23,946 bases of DNA from Firmicutes bacterium UBA3936 (GTDB lineage Bacteria; Bacillota; Dethiobacteria; Dethiobacterales; Dethiobacteraceae). Of the stretch, positions 7,100 to 15,124 are shown one piece after another. Under the pieces are notes generated by a model. The model did not search any database and was not told the DNA's origin. It was given only the letters and a program-made list of their open reading frames with translations. How positions within the stretch are numbered: the stretch's first letter is position 1; every line of letters begins with the position of its first letter. The stretch is from positions 1-23,946 of the forward strand of contig DGEC01000085.1 in the NCBI GenBank assembly GCA_002385745.1, read 5' to 3'. Made by a program: the position numbers and the translations under genes.

Positions 7100-7123
7100 G
7101 TATGTTTTTACCATATAACATAC
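7100..7123. promoter_or_regulatory. Inverted repeat upstream of the ACT/UPF0210 pair
   Basis: GTATGTT and AACATAC are perfect 7-bp arms separated by 10 bp, about 40-60 nt before the ACT start. It lies in the 104-bp gap after the first transporter operon, where the pair's promoter should be. Possible operator; no clear -35/-10 could be fixed. Confidence 0.35.
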
Positions 7124-7165
7124 CACACAAGACGGGGTGACACAAGAATTTCGGCTGAGAAAAAT

Positions 7166-8122
7166 TCACCTCAGGTGGCATGCTACAAGATGGCCTGTTG
7201 AGACATTTATTAATAGAGGCTGTTCCAGCCCGCAGCGTTTTTCGGCATGGGGACAGCGCGGCAGATAAGAACAGCCGCCGCCCTGTGCCGCAAAAGCTGC
7301 TCGAACATCCGCGAAGAATGCACTGTCTTTTTTCTTTTCTTTAAAAATACCGGGCAGTGCAGCAAGCAGCAAGCGGGTATAAGGATGGGCAGGCGAAGTA
7401 AAAACTGTCTTTTTGTCTGCCAGTTCGACTATTCTGCCGCAATACATTACGGCAACCCGGTCGGCAATATTTTTGACCAGCCTTAAGTCATGAGCAATAA
7501 AAATCATAGTCAGACCCAACTTTTCGCGCAGCCTTTCCAGCAAAGCAATAATTTGCGCCTGACTTGTAACATCCAGGGCGGAAACCGGTTCGTCGCAGAC
7601 AATGAATTCCGGCTGCAGGGCCAAAGCCCTCGCCAGAGCAATACGCTGCCGCTGCCCGCCGCTTAATTCATGGGGATAGCGCTCAAGAAAACTCTTGTCC
7701 AACCCAACCAGCACAAGCAGCTCCTCTGTCTTTTGCCTTATTTCTTTTGTGCTCTTTGCCAGGCAGTGGACCCGCAGCGGTTCACTTAAGGCTCTGCCCA
7801 CCGTCATTTGCGGGTTCAGGGAGCCGAAAGGGTTCTGGAAAACAATCTGCATCCTGCGTCGCAGTGGCAAGAGTTCCTTTCCGGACAGCCTGCCGATGTT
7901 TTCACCGTTGTAAATAATATCGCCGGCATCTGGCACAAGAATGCGCAGTATCAGCCTGGCAAGGGTGGACTTCCCGCAGCCGGATTCACCGACAAGACCC
8001 AGTGTTTCCCCCCTCGGCAGTGCGAAGGCAACCCCGTCCACTGCCCGGACAATGCCTGTACCGCCGCCTCTTTTGGGCCGGTAAAAATATTTTTTTAAAT
8101 CCCTGACCTCCAGTTGCGGCAT
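7166..8122 (-). CDS. Oligopeptide ABC transporter ATP-binding protein (DppF/OppF type), transporter 1
   Basis: A 318-residue ATPase of a peptide importer at the cytoplasmic face of the membrane. Walker A GESGCGKS at 45-52, Q-loop Gln96, signature LSGGQ at 153-157, Walker B IVCDE at 174-178 and switch His211 are all intact. The C-terminal oligopeptide-transporter domain has the four-cysteine pattern (CSYLPRCPHAEKRC plus a last Cys); in a DppD homologue this pattern binds an iron-sulfur cluster. Start ATG 8120-8122 shares one base with the TAA of the preceding gene (TAATG), with GGGGTGGGA just upstream, so the two are translationally coupled. Last gene of the five-gene operon. Confidence 0.95.
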   Translation of the reverse strand: MPQLEVRDLKKYFYRPKRGGGTGIVRAVDGVAFALPRGETLGLVGESGCGKSTLARLILRILVPDAGDIIYNGENIGRLSGKELLPLRRRMQIVFQNPFGSLNPQMTVGRALSEPLRVHCLAKSTKEIRQKTEELLVLVGLDKSFLERYPHELSGGQRQRIALARALALQPEFIVCDEPVSALDVTSQAQIIALLERLREKLGLTMIFIAHDLRLVKNIADRVAVMYCGRIVELADKKTVFTSPAHPYTRLLLAALPGIFKEKKKDSAFFADVRAAFAAQGGGCSYLPRCPHAEKRCGLEQPLLINVSTGHLVACHLR

Positions 8123-9096
8123 TATCCCACCCCTTTTCCGTACAGCCAACAGCGGACGCTTCTCCTGCCAAAATCCACGAGAGGCGGTACGGTCTTGCTG
8201 CAAATAGTCATCGCCCCGGAACAGCGCCGGTGAAAACGGCAGCCCGGCTGTATGCCTGAGATGTTTTTTACAGACTTTAAATTCTCCGGACGCTGCTCCT
8301 GTTTTTCCAGATAGCAAAGGGATAACAATAGCTCACGGGTATACGGGTGCAGCGGCTCGCTCAAAATTTCCCTGGTATTTGCTTTTTCCATGATCATGCC
8401 GGCAAACATTACATAAACCTGCGAAGCAATACCGGCAACCAGTGCCAGATCATGTGTAATCAGCAAAACAGACATGCCCCTCTCCTGCTGCAAACGGCGA
8501 AACAATTCCATAATCCGAGCCTGAACGGTAACATCCAAAGCGGTGGTTGGCTCATCGGCAATAAGCAGCTCCGGTGAGCAGGCCAAAGCCATGGCAATAA
8601 GAACCCGCTGTTGCATCCCTCCGCTCAACTGGTGCGGGAAGGCGGCGGCGCAATTTACAGCTCCGGGAATTTGCACAAGTTTTAGCAAATCCACTGCCTT
8701 TTCCCAAGCTTCCTTTTTCTTCATCGGGGAGTGAACCAGTATCGCTTCCGCTATCTGCTCCCCCACGGTAAAGGCGGGATTAAGATAAGCCATGGGCTCC
8801 TGAAAAATAATAGCCATTTCCTTGCCGCGGATGCGGCACATTTCTTCTTCACTGCACAAGAGCAATTCCCTGCCCTTAAACTGCATGCTGTCGGCACTGA
8901 TTGCACCTTCATCAGGTGTAATCAGCTTCATCAGGCTGAGGGCGACTGCAGTTTTGCCGCAGCCCGATTCGCCCAACAGGCCCACAATTTCACCTTTGCC
9001 GATGGTTATGTCAATCCCGTCCACAGCCGTGATCCGGCTGTTTGATGTCAGAAACACCGTTCGCAAATTTTTTACATTAAGCAAAATTTCCGGCAT
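8122..9096 (-). CDS. Oligopeptide ABC transporter ATP-binding protein (DppD/OppD type), transporter 1
   Basis: A 324-residue partner ATPase. Walker A GESGCGKT at 42-49, Q-loop FQEPMAYLNP, signature LSGGM at 157-161, Walker B LLIADE at 177-182 and the switch LITHDL are all present. The Q-loop is EPMAYLNP where most relatives have EPMTSLNP. The C-terminal domain again carries four cysteines (GCRFHRRC, ICSK, RCW). Start ATG 9094-9096 follows AGAGGTGG and lies 18 nt after the permease stop. Its stop overlaps the next ATPase start by one base. Confidence 0.95.
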   Translation of the reverse strand: MPEILLNVKNLRTVFLTSNSRITAVDGIDITIGKGEIVGLLGESGCGKTAVALSLMKLITPDEGAISADSMQFKGRELLLCSEEEMCRIRGKEMAIIFQEPMAYLNPAFTVGEQIAEAILVHSPMKKKEAWEKAVDLLKLVQIPGAVNCAAAFPHQLSGGMQQRVLIAMALACSPELLIADEPTTALDVTVQARIMELFRRLQQERGMSVLLITHDLALVAGIASQVYVMFAGMIMEKANTREILSEPLHPYTRELLLSLCYLEKQEQRPENLKSVKNISGIQPGCRFHRRCSGAMTICSKTVPPLVDFGRRSVRCWLYGKGVG

Positions 9097-9114
9097 TATT
9101 CCACCTCTGCTTAA

Positions 9115-9966
9115 CTAGAAGCCGGCACTTTCCCCGCTGTTCTTTACTTTGGGGTCCCAGGCATCACGCAGGGCACCCCCGATATAGTTCAAGCATAATA
9201 CAGTGACAAAAATGGCAAGCCCCGGGAATATGGCCGTCCAGGGGGCGTTTTTCAGCAGCACAAAATCCTGGGCTGCATACAACATTGTCCCCCAGCTGAA
9301 CTGTGGCGGCTGTACTCCCAAGCCCAGGAAGCTGACTGCAGATTCAGTCAAAATGGCACCGGCTACGGCTAAATTGGCATGCACTATGATCTGACCGGCC
9401 ACATTGGGCAGCAAATGGGCAAAAATAATACGCCGGTCAGAATAACCGAGAGCCCGGGCCGCTTCAACAAACTCCCTTTCTTTCAAGCTTAAAACCTGGC
9501 CTCTCACCATCCGGGCAATGCCCATCCAGCCGGTTAGACCCAGCAGAATTGCAATACCCAGGCTGCCGGGTTTAAAAATGGCTGCGATTATGATCAGGAA
9601 AAAAACAGTTGGCAGGGAAAGGAAAATATCAACAAGGCGCATTAATATCACATCTATAATGCCGCCAAAATAGCCGGCGACAGTGCCGCAGGCCGTCCCC
9701 AGCAAAACTGCCGTAAACATGGCCACAAAGGCAACTACAAGCGAGGTACGGGAACCGTAGACAATGCGGCTCCAGATATCCCGCCCCAGGTCGTCCGTGC
9801 CGAAATAGTGTTCTGCCGACGGCGGCCGGCAGATTTTATCGGGCTTCAGGGTAATCAACTGCGGGTCATGAGTTGCGATTAGCGGAGAAAAAACAGCCGC
9901 TCCTATGATTAGTAACAGTACTATGGCAGCCGTAAAAGCAAGCTTGTTGCGGGTTAGAATTCTCAT
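9115..9966 (-). CDS. Oligopeptide ABC transporter permease (DppC type), transporter 1
   Basis: A 283-residue inner-membrane permease with an N-terminal anchor helix (about 10-30) and the family motif GTDDLGRD at 56-63. A five-helix permease core contains the EAA loop (EAARALGYSDRRI, from 168) that contacts the ATPases. The terminal block GGALRDAWDPK is typical of DppC. Start ATG 9964-9966 has AAGGAG 6 nt upstream; this ribosome site overlaps the stop of the preceding permease, which suggests coupling. Confidence 0.94.
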   Translation of the reverse strand: MRILTRNKLAFTAAIVLLLIIGAAVFSPLIATHDPQLITLKPDKICRPPSAEHYFGTDDLGRDIWSRIVYGSRTSLVVAFVAMFTAVLLGTACGTVAGYFGGIIDVILMRLVDIFLSLPTVFFLIIIAAIFKPGSLGIAILLGLTGWMGIARMVRGQVLSLKEREFVEAARALGYSDRRIIFAHLLPNVAGQIIVHANLAVAGAILTESAVSFLGLGVQPPQFSWGTMLYAAQDFVLLKNAPWTAIFPGLAIFVTVLCLNYIGGALRDAWDPKVKNSGESAGF

Positions 9967-9978
9967 TTTGCACTCCTT

Positions 9979-10968
9979 TTAGCCCCTGTATTCAACCCTG
10001 GGGTCGAAAACAGCATACAGGATGTCCGAGAGGAAATTTCCCAGCAAAACCATAGCAGCCGTGATGATTGTAATTCCCATAATAACCTGATAATCCCTGG
10101 CAAACACTGCTGTGATAAACAACTGCCCCATACCCGGCCAGGAAAAAATCTGTTCGGTAATAACGGCGCCGGCAAAAAAAGCCGGCATGTTCAGGCCGAT
10201 TACAGTGATCAGCGGAGTTATGGCATTTCTTAAAGCGTGTTTATAAACAACCGTCCGGCTGTTCAGACCTTTTGCCCTGGCAGTACGAATATAGTTTTCA
10301 TTTATGGTCTCCAAGAGCGATGAACGCAGGTACTGGCACCAGCGGGCAATGTTGCCAAAGCTTAATGTTGCTGCAGGCAGCAGCAGGTGGCGTAAATGCT
10401 CCCAGAAAACAGCCGCCGGACGTACAGGCAGCGGGAACGCGGAGGAATCAAACCAGGGGGTTAATTGCCCGCCCGCCGGCAGCAGTTGCAGCTTAACGGC
10501 AAAGATATAGATTAGCAAAAGACCAAGCCAGAAGGAAGGCAGGGATATCCCGAGATAGGAAATAAAACTAATCAGGACATCCGGCAAACTGTTGCGGCGC
10601 ATTGCCGCATAAATCCCAATGGGTATGGCAAAGGCGACCGAAATGAAAAAAGAAAAAAGCATTAATTTTAACGTGGCCGGCAGTCTTGCCAGTATTTCCG
10701 TCAGTACCGGCCTTCCGGTCATATATGACAGCCCAAAGTCTCCCCGGAGCACATTTTTCAGCCAGATAAAGTAGCGGACAGAGGTAGGTTTATCAAGTCC
10801 CAAATGCCGGATAATTCTTTCCCGGTCTGCACTTGTGATTTTCGGGTTGTCCGCGTAGCGGGAAATGGGGCTGCCCGGGGCAAATTCAATTATCATAAAT
10901 GACAATATCGAAACAATCAGCAAAGTAAGCACCGAGAATACCAGCCGGATTAGCCACTTTTTCTTCAT
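9979..10968 (-). CDS. Oligopeptide ABC transporter permease (DppB type), transporter 1
   Basis: A 329-residue inner-membrane permease. It has a first helix at about 8-28, the family APGSP segment, the linker LGLDKP, and an EAA loop TARAKGLNSRTVVYKHALRN near 229-248. The last helix is followed by DILYAVFDPRVEY, the DppB end signature. An inserted segment at about 165-192 (rich in Pro and Trp) lengthens the protein slightly. Start ATG 10966-10968 has AGGAGG 9 nt upstream. It pairs with the DppC-type permease 12 nt downstream. Confidence 0.94.
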   Translation of the reverse strand: MKKKWLIRLVFSVLTLLIVSILSFMIIEFAPGSPISRYADNPKITSADRERIIRHLGLDKPTSVRYFIWLKNVLRGDFGLSYMTGRPVLTEILARLPATLKLMLFSFFISVAFAIPIGIYAAMRRNSLPDVLISFISYLGISLPSFWLGLLLIYIFAVKLQLLPAGGQLTPWFDSSAFPLPVRPAAVFWEHLRHLLLPAATLSFGNIARWCQYLRSSLLETINENYIRTARAKGLNSRTVVYKHALRNAITPLITVIGLNMPAFFAGAVITEQIFSWPGMGQLFITAVFARDYQVIMGITIITAAMVLLGNFLSDILYAVFDPRVEYRG

Positions 10969-10989
10969 CTTCCTTATCCTCCTAAAGAA

Positions 10990-11021
10990 AAAGCGGAGGA
11001 CAAACAGCCGCCCACCGCTTT
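10990..11021 (-). terminator. Intercistronic hairpin between binding protein and permease genes
   Basis: AAAGCGG/CCGCTTT forms a 7-bp stem with an 18-nt loop, followed on the minus strand by TTTTCTTT. It lies in the 58-nt gap after the lipoprotein gene. Such elements let the binding protein be made in excess by partial termination or by stabilising the 5' mRNA. Confidence 0.55.
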
Positions 11022-11026
11022 GCCGC

Positions 11027-12643
11027 TTAACTTTCCAGTTCCCACTCCCAGATATTCCAGGTATTATTGGCCTGTGTCGGATTTGGTTTAAAGTTTTTCA
11101 GGCCGGAAGGAACGGCAGTGAGATCGTTGTAGAAATAAACGAATATACAAGGTGCTTCTTCGGAAAGAATTTGCTGAATCTCCCGGTATATAGAAATCCT
11201 TTTTTCTCTTGCTTGCTCCTGCAAACCGGCTTCCAGCAATTCGTCAACCCGTTGATCCGCAAATCCGATGTAATTCTGTCCGGTGCCGAATAAGTCGGGC
11301 CGCTGCTGTGAATGCCAGAGATTCTCCGCATTGGGATCAAAACCGGATTTCCAGGCGAAAACAATTATATCAAATTTTACGTTTTGCAGGATATCTCCAA
11401 CTAAGGTGCCCGGTTCATAGTTTTGGATATTAACCTTTGTCCCGATTTTTTCCCATTCCTGTTTTGCTATTACCTCAAATTTTTCCCTGATGCTGTCTCC
11501 CGTATTGGTGTTTATGGTAAACTCCAGTCTTACTCCGTCCTTGACGCGCACACCGTCCTCGCCCCTGAGCCACCCGGCTTCATCCAAAAGCTCGGAAGCC
11601 AGATCCGGATTATAATCATATTTTTTTACGTCAGGATTATAAGCCCAGCTCCAAGGCGGTATATAGGTATGGGCGGCGATGCCGACACCGCCCAAAACAT
11701 TTTCTATGAAACTATCTTTCGGGAAAGCATAGTTAAGAGCCTGGCGCACCTTCTTGTCCTGGAAAATGGGATTGCGCAAATTGAAATCGGCATGCAGGTA
11801 GACATAGCTTGGATATTTATACACTTCTATATCCTTTTCTTCCTTTAGCTGCAACAACTCTCCATACTGGTTGGCCTCGGCCCTGTCATATATGTCTATT
11901 TCTCCGCCGGCAAACTGCGCCAGCAGGGAATTGCTATCGCCTGCCACTTTAAAAATGATTTCTTTAATTGCCGGAGCACCCCGGTAGTAATCGTCATATG
12001 CCTCCAGCTTGATGTATTCATTTGTTTTCCATTCCACAAACTTATACGGCCCGGAACCTACCGGGTTTCTGGAAAAATCGCCGCCCTTGCTTACAGCATT
12101 TCCTCCGGCATTGAATTCTTCTTCAAGGATATGCTTGGGTACGATCATGGCATTGGCATATGCCAGGTTTTCAAGCCAGGTAACATCTTTTGATTTCAGC
12201 TTAATTTTAAAATTATATTTATCAGTAACCCGGAAAGTGTCAATTCTTTCCCAGATGTAACGGTCGGGAACCGCATTGTTTTCCGCCATTTTCATCTCAT
12301 ATGTATACTTAACGTCTTCCGCGGTCAACTCTTGCCCGTCATGAAACTTAACGTCCTGGCGCAGCGTGAAGCTGTATTCCAGTCCGTCTTCGCTGATTTG
12401 CGGCATTTCCGCCAGTAAATCAGGCACAAACTCCTGCTTATCGTTTACCTTGATTAATGTAGAAAAAATACAGTTTAGAATATCTGTTTCCACTGCCATT
12501 TCAGTAAACAGCGGGTTCAGCGTTTCCACATCATACGGTATGCCCCAGACCAAAGGTTTACTTACTTCTTGCCGCTGGCAGGAAACAAGAATGGTAGATG
12601 CCAAAAACACTAGCAATATTACTTTCAAGTACTTTTTCAACAT
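11027..12643 (-). CDS. Oligopeptide-binding lipoprotein (SBP_bac_5 family), transporter 1
   Basis: A 538-residue extracellular solute-binding lipoprotein that captures peptides and delivers them to the permeases. It has a lipoprotein signal peptide with lipobox LVSC and the modified Cys22. The mature part has the family 5 blocks TLNPLF, DGLEYSFTLRQDVKFHDG, NPVGSGPY, VRQALNYAF, and the C-terminal AENLWHSQQ region. Ligand class cannot be read from sequence; peptide is the family default and nickel is an alternative. ATG 12641-12643 follows GGGGGA by 5-6 nt. First gene of the five-gene operon, with a hairpin separating it from the permease genes. Confidence 0.95.
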   Translation of the reverse strand: MLKKYLKVILLVFLASTILVSCQRQEVSKPLVWGIPYDVETLNPLFTEMAVETDILNCIFSTLIKVNDKQEFVPDLLAEMPQISEDGLEYSFTLRQDVKFHDGQELTAEDVKYTYEMKMAENNAVPDRYIWERIDTFRVTDKYNFKIKLKSKDVTWLENLAYANAMIVPKHILEEEFNAGGNAVSKGGDFSRNPVGSGPYKFVEWKTNEYIKLEAYDDYYRGAPAIKEIIFKVAGDSNSLLAQFAGGEIDIYDRAEANQYGELLQLKEEKDIEVYKYPSYVYLHADFNLRNPIFQDKKVRQALNYAFPKDSFIENVLGGVGIAAHTYIPPWSWAYNPDVKKYDYNPDLASELLDEAGWLRGEDGVRVKDGVRLEFTINTNTGDSIREKFEVIAKQEWEKIGTKVNIQNYEPGTLVGDILQNVKFDIIVFAWKSGFDPNAENLWHSQQRPDLFGTGQNYIGFADQRVDELLEAGLQEQAREKRISIYREIQQILSEEAPCIFVYFYNDLTAVPSGLKNFKPNPTQANNTWNIWEWELES

Positions 12644-12661
12644 CCGATTCCCCCACTTTGC

Positions 12662-12697
12662 TTATCTTAACAGATAAAGTATTCTCCCAAGATTATA
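12662..12697 (-). promoter_or_regulatory. Promoter -10 and leader inverted repeat of transporter 1
   Basis: On the minus strand a perfect TATAAT (12692-12697) precedes the lipoprotein start by about 50 nt; the -35 is weak (TTTTGT at 17 bp). Between it and the ribosome site lies TTATCT-TAAC-AGATAA (12662-12677), a 6-bp inverted repeat that could be an operator or small hairpin. Confidence 0.5.
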
Positions 12698-12781
12698 CTT
12701 TCCCTGCTTTTTATACAAAAAACAGCAATTATCTCTTGCATTTGACATTTCCTATATATAAAAGCAGGTCATTATTTAAAG

Positions 12782-12797
12782 AAATGTTCATATTTTA
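12782..12797 (+). repeat. Copy 1 of a 16-bp motif shared by the two transporter upstream regions
   Basis: AAATGTTCATATTTTA lies in the divergent gap between the transporter 1 promoter and the CBS gene. The identical 16 bp occurs on the minus strand at 20087-20102, upstream of transporter 2. CATATTTTA also fits the loose CATANNNTA form of sporulation -10 boxes, which I cannot confirm. Confidence 0.5.
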
Positions 12798-12869
12798 ATG
12801 GCAGGGAATAAAAAAAGCTGTATTGAATTTAGTAAATAGCAGAATTGCATTTAGAAAGGGGTTATTACT

Positions 12870-13301
12870 ATCAATATTGCCTTTTTCCTGATACCTAAAA
12901 AAGAAGTTGTCTGTCTCCCGCTGACCTGCACCATGCGTCAGGCTATGGAAAAAATGGAATACCACGGTTTAACCGCCGTTCCGCTAATTGACAAAGAAGG
13001 CAAATACGCCGGCACGCTTACAGAAGGCGATTTGCTTCGCAAAATAAAAAACACCCCCGACTTTACTTTTTCCGACTCGGAAAAAATCACAGTGGCTGAA
13101 ATCCCGCGAAACACGAAAAACGAGCCGGTACGCATCGAAGCAAAAATAGGTGATTTACTCACTCTGGCCGTAGCGCAAAACTTTATTCCCGTTGTGGATG
13201 ATGAGGGGATTTTTATCGGTATAATACGCAGGCGTGAAATAATAGAATTCTATGCCGGCAAAGCAAATATCAATGAGTCCAAAGATGTTAATCCGGATTA
13301 A
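12870..13301 (+). CDS. CBS-domain protein with apparent ATC start
   Basis: A 143-residue protein of two CBS domains (about 8-65 and 78-133), a module that usually binds adenine nucleotides and acts as an energy or ligand sensor. Homologues in Clostridia begin MNIAFFL. Here the same block (xNIAFFLIPKKEV) is in frame, but its first codon is ATC at 12870-12872. AGAAAGGGG lies 8 nt upstream, exactly placed for that codon. The frame is closed by TAG at 12852-12854, and no ATG, GTG or TTG occurs in frame until ATG 12933. That ATG has no ribosome site and would remove the first 21 residues, including the first strand of CBS1. So this is either a rare AUC start, a base error, or a weakened gene. Its 3' end overlaps the convergent SRAP gene by 14 bp. 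Confidence 0.82.
   Translation: MNIAFFLIPKKEVVCLPLTCTMRQAMEKMEYHGLTAVPLIDKEGKYAGTLTEGDLLRKIKNTPDFTFSDSEKITVAEIPRNTKNEPVRIEAKIGDLLTLAVAQNFIPVVDDEGIFIGIIRRREIIEFYAGKANINESKDVNPD
13288..13301. repeat. Perfect 14-bp palindrome formed by two convergent gene ends
   Basis: TTAATCCGGATTAA is its own reverse complement. Read on the plus strand it gives the CBS gene end NPD-stop, and on the minus strand it gives the SRAP gene end NPD-stop. The two proteins therefore share the same last three residues. No separate terminator is visible for either gene. Confidence 0.95.
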
Positions 13302-13938
13302 TCAGATCGGGACCTTCATTGCCGGGGTTGTTGACAAGCAAACTGGCCTTTGTTACCGATAATTCCTCTGACGGATACGGTGCCAGCATTTTTTTCAGGC
13401 TTTTAATGTCCCTTTCCCGTGTATCCAGCCATCTGCTTTCATCGCCGGGAGCCAGAATTGCCGGCATCCTGTCATGTACCTGCCTGACAAGATCATTGGC
13501 AGCTGTAGTAATAATACAGAAAGTAAATTTCTCTTCTCCCTGCGGTGTGCGCAGGATGCGCCAGAGCCCGGCAAAAGCAAACAGTTTCCCGCCTTTTAAA
13601 CTGTAGCGGTAGGGAAGCCGCACTCCTTTTTCCCCTGCCCATTCATAGAAACCGTCTGCAGGCACCAGACAGCGCCTGTGCTGCAAATCAGAGCGGAAAC
13701 TTTTTGTCTCCAGTGTTTCTGCCCGGGCATTAATAACCAGGTAGCCTTTCTTCCCGCCCTTTCTTGGGGGAAACTCAAAGCCCCATTTAAAAAGGCGCAA
13801 CCGCCGTTGTTTACCGCCAATAATAACCGGAACATCCTGTCCCGGCGCAATATTATAGCGCGGTATTAGGTCCAGCGCCCGGATGCCGAAGCGTTCCGCC
13901 AGATCTACCCACTGAATTAAAGTGAAACGTCCACACAC
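13288..13938 (-). CDS. SRAP/YedK (HMCES) family DNA-protein crosslinking protein
   Basis: Forms a stable thiazolidine crosslink with abasic sites in single-stranded DNA, shielding them from cleavage; it belongs to the SOS-response-associated family. All active-site residues are visible. Cys2 in MCGRF becomes N-terminal after Met removal, Asn29 sits in RYNIAPGQ, INARAE spans 69-74, Glu99 is in GFYEW and His155 in VHDRMP. At 216 residues it is full length. Start ATG 13936-13938 has GGAGGTG upstream. It is monocistronic, with a strong hairpin upstream (14015-14056) and a convergent neighbour. No LexA-like box was recognised. Confidence 0.95.
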   Translation of the reverse strand: MCGRFTLIQWVDLAERFGIRALDLIPRYNIAPGQDVPVIIGGKQRRLRLFKWGFEFPPRKGGKKGYLVINARAETLETKSFRSDLQHRRCLVPADGFYEWAGEKGVRLPYRYSLKGGKLFAFAGLWRILRTPQGEEKFTFCIITTAANDLVRQVHDRMPAILAPGDESRWLDTRERDIKSLKKMLAPYPSEELSVTKASLLVNNPGNEGPDLINPD

Positions 13939-14014
13939 ATTTATTCACCTCCCTGCCGGACAGCAGCTCCTCCTCGGCACAGCCGGGGATTATTTTTCTT
14001 TTCTCCTTATCATG

Positions 14015-14056
14015 AAAAGGGCAACCGCAGGTACCTTTCTTGCGGTTAGCCCTTTT
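14015..14056. terminator. Strong hairpin between the activase and SRAP genes
   Basis: AAAAGGGC-AACCGCA pairs with TGCGGTT-(A)-GCCCTTTT: 15 bp with one bulged A and an 11-nt loop containing GGTACC. T-rich flanks exist on both strands. On the minus strand it ends the SDR-activase transcript before the SRAP gene. Confidence 0.75.
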
Positions 14057-14113
14057 CCTCTTCTTTTCCTGCCTTCTTAACCGGTATGTCAATACTTTGC
14101 AGGTCAACTGCAT

Positions 14114-14133
14114 TGCCGGCAGTATAGCCGGCA
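14114..14133 (-). other. GC-rich hairpin just after the activase stop
   Basis: TGCCGGC/GCCGGCA is a 7-bp stem with a 6-nt loop, 10 nt after the activase stop. It lacks a T tail, so it is more likely a 3' mRNA stabiliser or part of a tandem terminator with the hairpin at 14015-14056. Confidence 0.45.
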
Positions 14134-14143
14134 GGTACCCTGC

Positions 14144-15124
14144 TTAATGAATTTTGACTTGCAAACCAAATGTCTCCAGGAAGCTTTTAATTTTCTCCAT
14201 TCGCTCCTCCGAAGGGGCTTCAATTGCGGTCAATTCATATTTCCTGCCCAGTCTTTCATATTTGGCAGCACCCAGGCCGTGATAGGGCAGTATTTGCACC
14301 AGAACAACAGCCGACCCCAACTCCCGGCAAAACATGCCTGTTTCTCTCAAATTTTCTTCGTCATCGTTAAATCCGGGAATTATGGGAACGCGAACCTGCA
14401 GTGCGGCACCGGCCCGGGCAAGTTTCCTGGCATTTTCCAGAATCAGTTCATTGGGAACACCGGTCAGTTTGACCGAACTGTCCGAATCCATATGCTTGAG
14501 ATCGTAAAGGAAAAGATCAACATAAGGCAGGATGTTTTCATAATATGACCACATTGAATAACCCGTTGTATCCAGGCAGGTATGCAGGCCTCTTTTTTTA
14601 CACTCTTTTAATAATGCCAAAGTAAATTCATATTGGACCATTGGTTCCCCGCCGGAGATGGTAATTCCACCTCCGGATCTGCTGTAGTAACGCCTGTCCC
14701 TTTCTATTATCTCCATAACCTCTTCCAGTGTCATTTCCCTGTTTGTCATTTCCAGGGCGCCGGACGGACAGGCACGGGTACACTCCCCGCAGTTGTCACA
14801 GAGCTTTCTGTTAATTTCTATCAACTGTATTTCAACATTGTCTGCAGGCGATACTTTAGTCGGCCCGGGGCTGATGGCTTTTTGCGGGCAGGCCGCCAGG
14901 CACACCCCGCAGGCTGCAGTGCCGATACAGCGGATCTCATACCAGGCTAACTGCGGATTAAATGACTGTGATTCCGGACTGTGGCACCAAAGGCACTCCA
15001 GCGGGCATCCGGAAAGAAAAATTTCTGTACGTACTCCGGGTCCGTCATGGACAGAGAATCTTTGAATATCATATACTCTCCCTTTCTGCATCGCTGCTGC
15101 CGCTTCTTTACCTGTCTCAGACAT
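14144..15124 (-). CDS. Glycyl-radical enzyme activating protein (radical SAM), orphan
   Basis: Generates the glycyl radical on a partner enzyme using AdoMet. The radical SAM motif CPLECLWC gives Cys40, Cys44 and Cys47, and SGGEP lies at about 157-161. Two ferredoxin-like clusters are inserted: Cys66, 72, 75, 79 (first spacing CX5C, unusual) and Cys109, 112, 115, 119 (regular CX2CX2CX3C). This is the 4Fe-4S-containing activase layout of pyruvate formate-lyase-like, benzylsuccinate- and choline-lyase-type systems. ATG 15122-15124 is preferred over the ATG at 15142 because GGAGG lies 5 nt upstream. It overlaps the SDR stop by 8 nt (ATGTCTGA). The ribosome site is made from the SDR's Gly-Gly codons. 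No glycyl-radical enzyme is in the window, so the substrate is unknown. Confidence 0.92.
   Translation of the reverse strand: MSETGKEAAAAMQKGRVYDIQRFSVHDGPGVRTEIFLSGCPLECLWCHSPESQSFNPQLAWYEIRCIGTAACGVCLAACPQKAISPGPTKVSPADNVEIQLIEINRKLCDNCGECTRACPSGALEMTNREMTLEEVMEIIERDRRYYSRSGGGITISGGEPMVQYEFTLALLKECKKRGLHTCLDTTGYSMWSYYENILPYVDLFLYDLKHMDSDSSVKLTGVPNELILENARKLARAGAALQVRVPIIPGFNDDEENLRETGMFCRELGSAVVLVQILPYHGLGAAKYERLGRKYELTAIEAPSEERMEKIKSFLETFGLQVKIH

Noticed and set aside
8122..8317. 65-residue N-terminal extension of the transporter 1 DppF-type ATPase
   Set aside because: It overlaps the DppD coding region and the ATPase family starts at the internal ATG, which has a ribosome site and a coupled TAATG overlap.
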